A DNA stretch of 15,786 nucleotides from JAZKIX01 sp040384645 (GCA_040384645.1 JAZKIX010000051.1:1-15786); one strand, 5' to 3'; shown: positions 7,495-14,332, numbered from the stretch's first letter. Numbers and translations are program-made. Notes: a model not told the origin generated them from the sequence alone.

Positions 7495-8184
7495 TCAGAC
7501 GCCGGACAAGCGATCCATCAGCGCATTGACACGCTCTGGCTTCCATGCAGTGGAATTGCCGCATCGACCGGCCATATTGCATACCGTGCCCAGATTGGGC
7601 TGGTTCAACATCACCGGCGGCGGTAAGCTGGAAGGATGCAGGCTGCGTCTGCGCATCAGGGGATCGGGCATGAAGCCAGGTGTGGGTGACGGTTCGACCA
7701 CGACCGAACCGGTTTTGACATGCACTGCAGTAACTTGGTCGCTGCCGACCTCGACCAGATATTCGGTTCCGCGCACGGCGGTCACTGCGGTTGGGGTACG
7801 CACGGTCCAACTGCCGTCGGTGGCCGGCTGCACCACTTGGCTGATCAGGCCGACATCGAGCGCCATTTGCGCGGCACGGCGCTGGCCTTGGCTAGACATT
7901 TCAAATTGTTCGATCTTAAAGCTGGACGCATCACTCACGATCAGCACCGAGCCATCGATAAATTGCAGCTTGGCGCGCCCGGGATTGCCAGTGCGAATCT
8001 CGGCGCCGCGCTCCAGCTTGGTCCCCGCCACCATCGGCGTCGCCTTGCCCGCCACCATCAGGTTGACTTCACCTTTGACAGACTTCACTTCCGCCACCGG
8101 GGCGGCAAAACTGGAAGAACAAAGCACAGCAAAAAGCGCGAACCGGCCAAGCGTTCGCGCTACGTTTTGTGTGATGGGTTTCAT
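7495..8184 (-). CDS. FecR-domain periplasmic protein
   Basis: 229 aa with a Sec signal peptide: basic start MKPITQNVARTLGR, hydrophobic core FALFAVLC and likely cleavage after A27 (SSSFA-APV). The FecR domain spans about 32-160: GEVNLMVAG, GAEIRTGNPGRAKLQFIDGS and VRTPTAVTAVRGTEYLVEV are typical. The tail after about 170 is Pro-rich, then carries two cysteines (NLGTVCNMAGRC), and shows no membrane anchor. ATG 8184 is chosen because GGAG lies six bases upstream and the signal peptide starts there; the frame stays open to 8376 but those residues do not look like protein. This is not the TonB-linked anti-sigma FecR, as it lacks the cytoplasmic and membrane parts; it is the stand-alone type paired with CHASE2 signalling proteins. 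Its leader of about 155 bases carries a hairpin and a sigma54-like promoter. Confidence 0.9.
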   Translation of the reverse strand: MKPITQNVARTLGRFALFAVLCSSSFAAPVAEVKSVKGEVNLMVAGKATPMVAGTKLERGAEIRTGNPGRAKLQFIDGSVLIVSDASSFKIEQFEMSSQGQRRAAQMALDVGLISQVVQPATDGSWTVRTPTAVTAVRGTEYLVEVGSDQVTAVHVKTGSVVVEPSPTPGFMPDPLMRRRSLHPSSLPPPVMLNQPNLGTVCNMAGRCGNSTAWKPERVNALMDRLSGV

Positions 8185-8214
8185 GAGCGACTCCGTAGAG
8201 GTCATCGGCAGAAA

Positions 8215-8236
8215 TGAATTACGTTTGCGTAATTCA
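8215..8236 (-). promoter_or_regulatory. Perfect 9-bp inverted repeat in the fecR-like leader
   Basis: TGAATTACG and CGTAATTCA flank a four-base loop. The repeat lies about 30 bases upstream of the FecR start codon, between the predicted promoter and the ribosome binding site. It could be an RNA hairpin affecting translation or a DNA operator; the sequence alone does not decide. Confidence 0.5.
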
Positions 8237-8340
8237 CTTAGCAGATTAGCATCGCGAATCGCCCTTGCATAGGCGCTTTTTAAGTTGTAGGAAATGCACC
8301 AGCGGCAGACCACCGGACATCTTTCACATATTGGCAATAT

Positions 8341-8416
8341 TGAGGGGTATAAGCCAAAACACTGCCATACCCGCATATATTCATTGGATTAAATTTAATA
8401 CATATAGGAGTATATT
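8341..8416 (-). promoter_or_regulatory. Sigma54-like -24/-12 promoter with upstream inverted repeat
   Basis: On the minus strand, TGGCAGTGTTTTGGCT (8367-8352) matches the sigma54 consensus TGGCAC-N5-TTGCA at TGGCA and at GC, with the required GG-N10-GC spacing. An inverted repeat TTAATAC-N8-GTATATT (8395-8416) is centred 40 bp upstream of the -24 GG, as expected for an activator site. Transcription would start near 8341 and run into the FecR-CHASE2-EAL operon with a leader of about 155 bases. The close relative at 4334-4409 keeps both GG/GC pairs and the exact spacing, which supports function. Confidence 0.6.
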
Positions 8417-8485
8417 TCAGCATCCAAAGTAGAAATTGGACAATAAGTGAACAGCAACCGGGCTGTAAAGAAGCCGCCGGGCAAG

Positions 8486-8520
8486 ATTGCCTAAAGCAAT
8501 GATTTTATTAGGGCAATTTT
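8486..8520. terminator. Possible hairpin terminator after the 51-aa gene
   Basis: ATTGCCTAA (8486-8494) pairs with TTAGGGCAAT (8508-8517) with one bulge and a 13-base loop. It lies just past the stop of the leftward 51-aa gene. The T run (8517-8520) is on the right, which suits rightward transcripts better than leftward ones, so assignment is weak. Confidence 0.3.
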
Positions 8521-8530
8521 CATTACTTTC

Positions 8531-8686
8531 CTAGCGTTTACACAGGCAGCGTTGTTGTGCTTCGTTCAGTGCAATGCCCAGTTCACGCTTGATTTGCTCC
8601 CGGCTGGGTGGCGGCGTATGCGCCTGAATTCGGCGGCGCATATATTCGCGTACTTGCTCCTTGGTGGGCTTTGGGTGGACAGTCAT
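8531..8686 (-). CDS. Small conserved-looking protein (PTKEQVR type)
   Basis: 51 aa, highly charged: MTVHPKPTKEQVREYM, a PPPSREQIKRELG segment and a C-terminus with two cysteines (QQRCLCKR). ATG 8686 has a strong GGAGG six bases upstream, which is the best ribosome binding site in the neighbourhood and decides the start against the longer frame to 8746. No signal peptide or membrane segment. The pattern of PTKEQVR followed by proline-rich spacer and EQI/EEIRRxLG resembles small hypothetical proteins I recall from Oxalobacteraceae genomes, but no function is known to me. It stands alone, about 100 bp upstream of the sigma54-like element and in the same direction, with no partner gene. Confidence 0.7.
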   Translation of the reverse strand: MTVHPKPTKEQVREYMRRRIQAHTPPPSREQIKRELGIALNEAQQRCLCKR

Positions 8687-8832
8687 GGCATACCTCCGTC
8701 GTTTTGAATAAACCACGAAAACTTTCGCTCGCGTCATTACCTCCAATGTGAAGGCATATCGCTATAACATCAAGTTAGCTACCGCACACTCACACATAAA
8801 TTCTTGCGCGCTTATCAAAAAACGACACAAAA

Positions 8833-9015
8833 ATAACTGGATCGCGTCCCTTAACGCAGCGCAATGACATCGGGTTTACATCAATCTGCATTTCAAAATT
8901 ATCTTTTAAAGCAGGCAAACGCGTCCTGTCATTTGTCTATTCTTGTTGAAAAAGCGACGCGGCATGTGCTTGGATTTTTTACTTTGCCCTGTTTGTCAAT
9001 GGATTGGGTTAACGA
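8833..9015 (+). pseudogene. Decayed GNAT acetyltransferase fragment
   Basis: Two adjoining frames together resemble the N-terminal half of a TacT-like GNAT enzyme. The first gives ITGSRPLTQRND (8833-8868), like the family start PLTxxHD. After a frame change near 8865 the second gives SGLHQSAFQNYLLKQA, like the SGxxxLDxYLxxQA block, then VLGFFTLPCLS, like VxGYYTLS. The acetyl-CoA loop (Q/RxxGxG/A) and the C-terminal half are missing: the frame runs into a hairpin at 9016 and a REP-like repeat. An open frame of 71 codons (8864-9079) covers part of this but is too short for the family and overlaps the hairpin. I see no antitoxin-like gene upstream. Intact GNAT toxins act on aminoacyl-tRNA; this remnant should be inactive. 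Confidence 0.45.
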
Positions 9016-9044
9016 AAAATGGCGTCGATCATCGACGCCATTTT
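9016..9044. terminator. Near-perfect bidirectional hairpin terminator
   Basis: A 13-bp perfect stem AAAATGGCGTCGA / TCGACGCCATTTT with loop TCA. Leftward transcripts end in five U, rightward in four. It lies downstream of the leftward DUF4124-GNAT gene pair, whose transcripts it probably ends after crossing the REP-like repeat. Confidence 0.75.
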
Positions 9045-9045
9045 C

Positions 9046-9160
9046 AATTATTGAAACCGGATGTTATGCAAACTTGTAGGTCGGGTTTTAACCCGATTTG
9101 TGAAAATTACTGACTTGGTTTGCCTGGGTACAGCGTTGTCGGGTTAAAACTCAACCAACA
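9046..9160. repeat. REP-like/MITE-like repeat, copy 1
   Basis: Two facing palindromic units: TGTAGG followed by TCGGGTTTTAACCCGA (9081-9096), and a decayed GTCGGGTTAAAAC (9138-9150) followed by TCAACC. About 40 bases separate them. The left flank AATTATT...GATGTTATGCA (9046-9070) is shared with the copy at 12241-12386, so the mobile unit is longer than the palindromes. It lies between the GNAT stop codon and the hairpin terminator. Confidence 0.75.
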
Positions 9161-9197
9161 ACAGATCACAAAAACCTGCCCAAACTGCGTTAAATTT

Positions 9198-9680
9198 TTA
9201 ATTGGAAATGGCCTTGTTATATGCGTAAAAAACGTCGTCGCGACGCCATCCCAGTGATTCGTACAGACGCTGGGCCGTCTGATTGGTCTTGGCGGTGGTC
9301 AAGTCCATGCGCGCAAAATTATTTTGCTGTGCAAGTTGTTCTGCTGCCAGTAGCAGGGCGCGGCCGGCGCCCGACTTGCGTGTGTTGGGTTGGACAAACA
9401 AATCGTACAAGGTATAAATCGGCGCCGCTACGACTGAACAAAAAGTCGGGTACAACTGACAAAAACCGAGCAGCTCGTACTCGGCATTTTCTGCCACAAA
9501 AATAATGGACTCCTGCCTCTCCATCCGCTCGCGGATAAACCTGGCCGCCAGCGGCAGATCATCAGCTTGCTGGTAAAACTGGCGGTAGGCATTAAACAAA
9601 ATTGCCAAGCTGGCGAGGTCGTTCAGGGTGGCAAGTCGGGTCGCGATGTGGGTAGCGTTTTGATCGGAACTGGTATGCAT
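9198..9680 (-). CDS. GNAT-family N-acetyltransferase
   Basis: 160 aa single-domain GNAT enzyme transferring acetyl from acetyl-CoA to an unidentified amine. N-terminal RLATLNDLASLAILFNAYR (about 14-32) is the usual first strand and helix; ESIIFVAE and LLGFCQLYPTF form the central strands; YDLFVQPNTRKSGAGRALL holds the acetyl-CoA loop (R-K-S-G-A-G); YESLGW is the common C-terminal motif. Length is normal. ATG 9680 is chosen because it starts just before the family N-terminus and lies 25 bases after the upstream stop; the frame is open to 9746 but that would overlap the DUF4124 gene. No good Shine-Dalgarno is seen, so translation may depend on coupling with the gene upstream. Confidence 0.85.
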   Translation of the reverse strand: MHTSSDQNATHIATRLATLNDLASLAILFNAYRQFYQQADDLPLAARFIRERMERQESIIFVAENAEYELLGFCQLYPTFCSVVAAPIYTLYDLFVQPNTRKSGAGRALLLAAEQLAQQNNFARMDLTTAKTNQTAQRLYESLGWRRDDVFYAYNKAISN

Positions 9681-9705
9681 GGTTTTAGCTGGAATAGTGG
9701 ACAGT

Positions 9706-10158
9706 TTATTTTTCAGTGAGCAGTGTGACGTCGGCTTTACCAGCAAAATTCTGGATTTCGATCATTTTGTTAAATTCACCAATTTTGTAAGAAAAAATAG
9801 TCGAGCCACCGGCATTCTCCATCTTGTATTTAGTGCCAATATTGGCTTGATAAAAATTGACCACGGTCGCCACCGGACTGGGCGTCATGTAGCGCATGGT
9901 GGCGTTGGTATCCGACGAGGTTTTTTCGACCTTGTATTTTTCCGGATAAATCGGCATTCCATAGAAGCTATTGCCATTTGATGTAGCCGAATTGCCGCCG
10001 GTCGCGCTGTTATTGCTGATCTTCACTTGTTTGGATGGCGCCTCCGTCGGTGGGCGGTCGCCATAATGCACTTTGCCCGCGGCATCGGTCCATTTCGAAA
10101 TGCCTTCTGCATGTAGTTGCGATGAAAACAATAAAATCAAAGCCAGCATGTATTTCAT
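9706..10158 (-). CDS. Secreted DUF4124-domain protein
   Basis: 150 aa. A signal peptide (MKYMLALILLFSSQLHA) with likely cleavage after A17 is followed by a DUF4124 segment ISKWTDAAGKVHYGDRPP (about 20-37), a pattern common in secreted betaproteobacterial proteins. A Ser/Asn/Gly-rich linker (about 47-67) follows, then a C-terminal part of about 80 residues with alternating hydrophobics (ATVVNFYQANIGTKY, TIFSYKIGEF) that looks like a small beta-rich domain of unknown function. ATG 10158 is chosen, with GGGAA five bases upstream; a TTG four codons earlier would lie inside that ribosome binding site. Predicted periplasmic; role unknown. Likely cotranscribed with the GNAT gene 25 bases downstream. 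Confidence 0.85.
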   Translation of the reverse strand: MKYMLALILLFSSQLHAEGISKWTDAAGKVHYGDRPPTEAPSKQVKISNNSATGGNSATSNGNSFYGMPIYPEKYKVEKTSSDTNATMRYMTPSPVATVVNFYQANIGTKYKMENAGGSTIFSYKIGEFNKMIEIQNFAGKADVTLLTEK

Positions 10159-10242
10159 TTTATTTCCCAATTTAAATTAAATTGATCGAGGCCCGCAGTA
10201 TAAATTCCCACCAAGGTGCCGGACAACCATTAGTCGATCACT

Positions 10243-11160
10243 TCAGCCGCCCGGATTAAAATTTTTCCCCAGCGATGCAGGCATATTGAGCTTGATATAT
10301 CCCGCATTGCGCGAGATCAGTACCAGCACAACGATGGTCGCGATATACGGCAGCATCGCCAGCAGTTGCGATGCAATCGGTACGCCCAAGCCTTGTGCAT
10401 GAAAGGTCAGGATGGTAACGCCGCCAAACAGGTAAGCGCCACTCAGCACGCGCGCCGGACGCCATGTGGCAAAGGTAGTCAAGGCCAGCGCAATCCAGCC
10501 GCGCCCGGCCACCATGCCCTCCACCCAGAGCGGGGTGTAGACCAGCGACAGGTAGGCACCCGCCAGACCGCAGCAAGCGCCGCCAAACATCAGGGCCAAC
10601 AAGCGAATCAGCCGCACATTGTAGCCAAGCGCATGGGCCGAGGCCGGTGATTCCCCTACCGCACGCAACACCAGACCGTTGCGGCTTTTGTATAAAAACC
10701 AGGCAATCGCAGTACATAGCAACAAGGAAAAAACCACCATAGGATGTTGGCTGAACAAGGCTACGCCGAGGAAAGGGATATCTTCCAGCACGGGAATACC
10801 GTGTTTGCTGTTTTGCAAGCTTTGGCCGACATAGCTTATGCCGATATAGGCCGAGGCACCGGCGCCAAACAGGGACAGCGCCAAGCCGGTAGCGTATTGA
10901 TTGGTGCCGAGCCAGACTGTCATCCAGGCAAAAAAGGCCGCCAATACGGCGCCCGAAGCAGCGCCCGCAACAAAGCCGAGAGTCGCACTGCCGGTATGCA
11001 AGGCAGTGGCGAAACCGACGATGGCGGCGACCAGCATCATGCCTTCGGCGCCGAGGTTGACCACGCCGGATTTTTCATTGATCAACAGGCCGAGCGCCGC
11101 CAGCATCAAGGGCGTGCCGGCATTGATCGAGGCGGCAATTAGCGGTGCAATTGAATCCAT
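10243..11160 (-). CDS. ABC transporter permease, YufQ/BmpG type
   Basis: 305 aa, many hydrophobic segments, a permease of the branched-chain/ribose/nucleoside import superfamily. The segment GVVNLGAEGMMLVAAI (about 33-48) is the typical family signature near the second helix, and AVGESPASAHALGYNV (about 169-184) is the cytoplasmic loop that contacts the ATPase. The start ATG lies two bases after the stop of the other permease gene and is served by GGGGGAAG inside that gene, so the two are translationally coupled. The frame is open far upstream, but that region is the other permease in a different frame. It pairs with the 354-aa permease to form a heterodimeric channel for a purine or nucleoside, inferred from the hiuH/puuE/xdhA context. 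Confidence 0.92.
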   Translation of the reverse strand: MDSIAPLIAASINAGTPLMLAALGLLINEKSGVVNLGAEGMMLVAAIVGFATALHTGSATLGFVAGAASGAVLAAFFAWMTVWLGTNQYATGLALSLFGAGASAYIGISYVGQSLQNSKHGIPVLEDIPFLGVALFSQHPMVVFSLLLCTAIAWFLYKSRNGLVLRAVGESPASAHALGYNVRLIRLLALMFGGACCGLAGAYLSLVYTPLWVEGMVAGRGWIALALTTFATWRPARVLSGAYLFGGVTILTFHAQGLGVPIASQLLAMLPYIATIVVLVLISRNAGYIKLNMPASLGKNFNPGG

Positions 11161-11162
11161 GT

Positions 11163-12227
11163 TTACTTCCCCCAACGCAGTCGGTAGTGAATCAGCACAT
11201 CGCAGGCCAGCAATGAAAACAGCAAGATGCCTTGGAACACACCAGTGATGGCACTTGGCATGCCCAGGCGCGATTGCGACAATTCGCCGCCGATATAAAA
11301 CAGGGCCATGATGAAGCTGGAAAAAATCACGCCAACCGGATGCAGCCGTCCGACAAAGGCGACGATGATGGCGGCGAAACCGTAACCGGGCGATACCGAT
11401 GGCGTCAATTGTCCGATCGGCCCCACCACTTCGCACACCCCAGCCAAGCCGGATAAGGCGCCGCAAATGAGCATCGAAGTCCAGAGCGATTTACGGACTG
11501 AGAACCCGGCGTAACGCGCTGCCAGCGGCGCCATGCCACCGACTTGCAGACGGAATCCGGCAAAACTTTTCGACAAGAACAACCAGCCTAAAAACGAGGC
11601 TAGCAAAGCCAGCACAATGCCAATGTGCAAGCGCGTCTGCGGCACGATAATCGGTAGCAAAAATCCGCTGGACAACATCTTCGATTGCGGAAAATTAAAC
11701 CCCTGCGGATCTTTCAACGCGCCATTGACCAGATAGCTGAGCAGCAATTCGGCGATATACACCAGCATCAGCGACACCAGGATTTCGTTGGCATTAAATC
11801 GGTCGCGCAAGAACGCAGTGATCGCCGCCCACGCCATGCCACCGGTCATCCCTGCGATTAAAACTGTGGCAATCATCACCGCGCCGCCAGCATTACTACC
11901 GTGATCGAAGAACAGCGCCGCCGCACCGCCGGCTGCGGCGCCGACGATCAATTGGCCTTCAGCACCGATATTAAATACATTGGCGCGGAAACAAACCGCC
12001 AGCCCAACCGAAATCAACAGTAGCGGCGCGACCTTGACGCCGACTTCAGCCCAGCCACGCAAATCCTTGATCGGCTCCAGGAAAAACACCGCCAGACCCG
12101 CGACGGGATCTTTACCCAAAATCATGAACAAAATTACGCCGCAAATAATCGTCAACCCCACCGCCAACAGCGGCGATAGCCACGCCATGGCGGCAGAAGG
12201 ATTGGGGCGGGCTTCGAGTTTAAGCAT
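11163..12227 (-). CDS. ABC transporter permease, YufP/BmpF type
   Basis: 354 aa with about eight to ten hydrophobic segments. VFNIGAEGQLIVGAAAGG (about 84-101) is the family signature; GGMAPLAARYAGFSVRKS (about 229-246) is the ATPase-coupling loop. It is the larger of the two permeases, as usual for this family. ATG 12227 gives the expected cytoplasmic N-terminus, but no Shine-Dalgarno is visible before it. In comparable operons this gene follows the ATPase closely, while here 154 bases containing a REP-like repeat intervene, so the original translation signals may have been replaced. Likely substrate: a purine base, nucleoside or urate (inference from neighbours). Confidence 0.92.
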   Translation of the reverse strand: MLKLEARPNPSAAMAWLSPLLAVGLTIICGVILFMILGKDPVAGLAVFFLEPIKDLRGWAEVGVKVAPLLLISVGLAVCFRANVFNIGAEGQLIVGAAAGGAAALFFDHGSNAGGAVMIATVLIAGMTGGMAWAAITAFLRDRFNANEILVSLMLVYIAELLLSYLVNGALKDPQGFNFPQSKMLSSGFLLPIIVPQTRLHIGIVLALLASFLGWLFLSKSFAGFRLQVGGMAPLAARYAGFSVRKSLWTSMLICGALSGLAGVCEVVGPIGQLTPSVSPGYGFAAIIVAFVGRLHPVGVIFSSFIMALFYIGGELSQSRLGMPSAITGVFQGILLFSLLACDVLIHYRLRWGK

Positions 12228-12240
12228 ATTGATTACATTA

Positions 12241-12386
12241 AATTATTAACTGATGTTATGCATATCGGTAGATGGTCTGTAGGTCGGGCTTCAACCCGAC
12301 AAAGCATCATTCAAGCAATCCTCGCCACCTGGTGCATCTATTGTGGCGCGCTGCATTTCAGCAAGCGGGTTAAAACCCGACCTAGG
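12241..12386. repeat. REP-like/MITE-like repeat, copy 2, inside the ABC operon
   Basis: Left flank AATTATT...GATGTTATGCA (12241-12262), then TGTAGG and the palindromic GTCGGGCTTCAACCCGAC (12283-12300), about 60 unrelated bases, and the facing unit GCGGGTTAAAACCCGACC (12365-12382). It matches copy 1 at 9046-9160 in layout and flank. The right unit covers the stop codon of the ATPase gene (12382-12384). Confidence 0.8.
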
Positions 12387-13896
12387 AACTTGCGTATGAA
12401 TCGCTCCACAAACCACTCATCCACTGCCCGATCAAATTGACCGTTGCATCGGCGGTCTTGATCGATGGCGACAGGCGCCCTTTGGCAATCACCACTAAGC
12501 GGTCGGAAATCTCAAACAATTCATCCAACTCTTCGGAAATGACCAATAGCGCGCAGCCGGCGTCGCGCAGGGCCAATAGCTCGGCGCGAATTTGGGCGGC
12601 GGCGCCGACATCGACGCCCCAGGTCGGCTGCGCCACGATCAACACTTTTGGTTCGCGCATGACTTCGCGGCCGACGATATATTTTTGCAAGTTGCCGCCC
12701 GACAGACTGCGCGCCAGCGCCTGCGCGCCCCCACTCTTGACCTTGAAGCGGTCGATCACAGCAGCCGCTGTCTTCGCCAACGCACCAACCCGGATAAAAC
12801 CGTGACGCAGGGTCGACGGATTTTGCAAGGACAACAAGATATTGTTCGCCAGCGACATTTCCGGTACCGCGCCACGCCCCAGCCGCTCTTCCGGCACAAA
12901 GCCCAAACCGAGCATGCGCCGCTTCCCCGGCCCCTCATGCCCAACCGGCGTGCCTTGCAACAAGATCGCATCGGCGCTAGCGCGGGTATCTTCGCCCGAT
13001 AGGGCGGCTAATAATTCTTGCTGGCCGTTGCCGGACACACCGGCAATGCCGAGAATTTCACCAGCGTATAAATCAAAACTGATAGCGGATAGCTTGGTGG
13101 CAAAGGGATGGCTTTTGGGTAGCGACAGATGATTGACTGCTAGCATTTTTGCACCCGCGACCTTCTCGACATGGCGCATCGCAGGCGGTTCGGCGCCGAT
13201 CATCATGCGTGACAGGCCGGCGGCGGATTCCTGGCGCGGATCGCAGGTGCCGGTATTTTTGCCGCCGCGCACCACGCTGCAGGTATGGCATAAAGCGCGG
13301 ATTTCATCGAGCTTGTGACTGATATAAAGAATGCTGCAACCCTCAGCAGCCAATTGGCGCAGCGTTTCAAATAATTTGCTCACTGCTTGCGGCGTCAACA
13401 CGGAAGTCGGCTCATCCAGGATCAGCAATTGCGGCTTGGCCAGCAAGGCGCGTACGATTTCAACCCGCTGGCATTCGCCGACCGACAGCGTATGCACATG
13501 GCGTTGCGGCTCCAGCGGCAACCCATATTGATTAGCGGTGGCGGTGATTTCTTTTTCCAGCTGATCCAGGCGCGTATTCTTTGGCAGGCCGAGCGCGATA
13601 TTTTCGGCCACGGTCAAGGTATCGAATAGGGAAAAATGCTGGAACACCATTGCGATGCCGAGCTGGCGTGCTGTCGCCGGATTGGCGATCTGGACTGCTT
13701 GCCCGTTCCATACAACACAACCAGCATCAGGTTTGACCGCGCCGTAAATGATCTTCATCAGGGTTGATTTACCGGCGCCGTTCTCGCCCAGCACGGCGTG
13801 GATTTCTCCTGCCTGCACGACCAGATTGATGCCATCGTTGGCGACCACGGCGGGATAACGTTTGGTGATATTTTGCAGTTCGAGACGCGCTGTCAT
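12382..13896 (-). CDS. ABC transporter ATPase with two nucleotide-binding domains, YufO/BmpE type
   Basis: 504 aa. First domain: Walker A GENGAGKST (37-45 region), Q-loop MVFQHFSLF, signature LSVGECQRVEIVRA, Walker B LLILDEPTSVLTP, His-switch ISHKL. Second domain: Walker A replaced by GVSGNGQQEL, lacking the Lys-Ser/Thr pair, signature LSGGNLQK, Walker B VLIVAQPTWGVD with Gln in place of the catalytic Glu. This asymmetry is normal for nucleoside/sugar importers of the family. ATG 13896 matches the usual start (RLELQNITKRYP follows); the frame is open to 13956 but overlaps the hiuH stop. It begins 29 bases after hiuH. The C-terminus WSDSYASS ends on a TAG supplied by the REP-like repeat, so the native end may be altered. 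No substrate-binding protein is encoded nearby. Confidence 0.93.
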   Translation of the reverse strand: MTARLELQNITKRYPAVVANDGINLVVQAGEIHAVLGENGAGKSTLMKIIYGAVKPDAGCVVWNGQAVQIANPATARQLGIAMVFQHFSLFDTLTVAENIALGLPKNTRLDQLEKEITATANQYGLPLEPQRHVHTLSVGECQRVEIVRALLAKPQLLILDEPTSVLTPQAVSKLFETLRQLAAEGCSILYISHKLDEIRALCHTCSVVRGGKNTGTCDPRQESAAGLSRMMIGAEPPAMRHVEKVAGAKMLAVNHLSLPKSHPFATKLSAISFDLYAGEILGIAGVSGNGQQELLAALSGEDTRASADAILLQGTPVGHEGPGKRRMLGLGFVPEERLGRGAVPEMSLANNILLSLQNPSTLRHGFIRVGALAKTAAAVIDRFKVKSGGAQALARSLSGGNLQKYIVGREVMREPKVLIVAQPTWGVDVGAAAQIRAELLALRDAGCALLVISEELDELFEISDRLVVIAKGRLSPSIKTADATVNLIGQWMSGLWSDSYASS

Positions 13897-13925
13897 GTCA
13901 GTCGATTCGATATAAGTTCTTAGAT

Positions 13926-14279
13926 TTAAGAGCCGCGATAGGTCGAATATGCCCACGGCGATACCACCAGCGGCACATGATAGTTTTGCGTTACGTCGGC
14001 CACACCAAACGCCAATGTCACCTGATCGATAAAACGGGGACTCGGCAAGGCTACGCCCTGCCCTGCAAAATAATCGCCCGCCGCAAATACCAATTCATAT
14101 TGTCCCACCCGCATGGCAGCGCCTTCCAGCAAGGCCGCGTCACAGCGCCCGTCCTGGTCGGTCACCACATTTTTGAGCAGCGTCTTGAAACCGGCCGATA
14201 CTTCGTACAAAGCAATCTTCACGCCTGCGGCAGGCTGGCCCTGTCCGATATCGAGTACATGGGTCGTCAGTTTCGCCAA
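13926..14279 (-). CDS. hiuH: 5-hydroxyisourate hydrolase (transthyretin-like)
   Basis: 117 aa. It hydrolyses 5-hydroxyisourate, the product of urate oxidation, to OHCU in the urate-to-allantoin pathway. The three active-site residues are in place: H7 in LTTHVLD, R45 in DGRCDA and H101 in NYHVPLVVSP. The C-terminal YRGS (114-117) is the diagnostic tetrapeptide separating the enzyme from transthyretin. Length is that of the cytoplasmic enzyme, with no signal peptide. The start is TTG at 14279, preceded by GGGGGA about seven bases upstream; no in-frame ATG is available. First gene of the leftward run with the ABC transporter, and divergent from puuE. Urate oxidase and OHCU decarboxylase, its pathway partners, are not in the window. 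Confidence 0.95.
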   Translation of the reverse strand: MAKLTTHVLDIGQGQPAAGVKIALYEVSAGFKTLLKNVVTDQDGRCDAALLEGAAMRVGQYELVFAAGDYFAGQGVALPSPRFIDQVTLAFGVADVTQNYHVPLVVSPWAYSTYRGS

Positions 14280-14302
14280 AATTATTCCCCCGAAAAATTC
14301 GC

Positions 14303-14332
14303 CAACTTAGTTGCCATACTTATTTACAACTA
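14303..14332. promoter_or_regulatory. Operator-like cluster of CAACT/AGTTG half-sites between hiuH and puuE
   Basis: CAACT-T-AGTTG (14303-14313) is a perfect 5-bp inverted repeat, and a further CAACTA (14327-14332) pairs with TAGTTG (14308-14313) across 13 bases. The three half-sites sit in the divergent spacer between hiuH and puuE, where a shared regulator of purine catabolism would bind. I see no convincing -35/-10 pair for either gene. Confidence 0.35.

Noticed and set aside
7280..8272. Long plus-strand open frame of 330 codons opposite the FecR and EAL genes
   Set aside because: It is antisense to two well-supported genes, has Arg/Ser/Thr-rich low-information composition and no domain; a shadow of GC-biased codons.
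9079..9160. CRISPR-like repeat array
   Set aside because: Only two facing palindromic units of opposite orientation with one spacer; the layout is REP/BIME-like, and no cas gene is present.
10243..11466. Extended 407-codon version of the small permease
   Set aside because: The extra N-terminus overlaps the other permease in a different frame and lacks permease-like sequence; ATG 11160 with GGGGGAAG fits.
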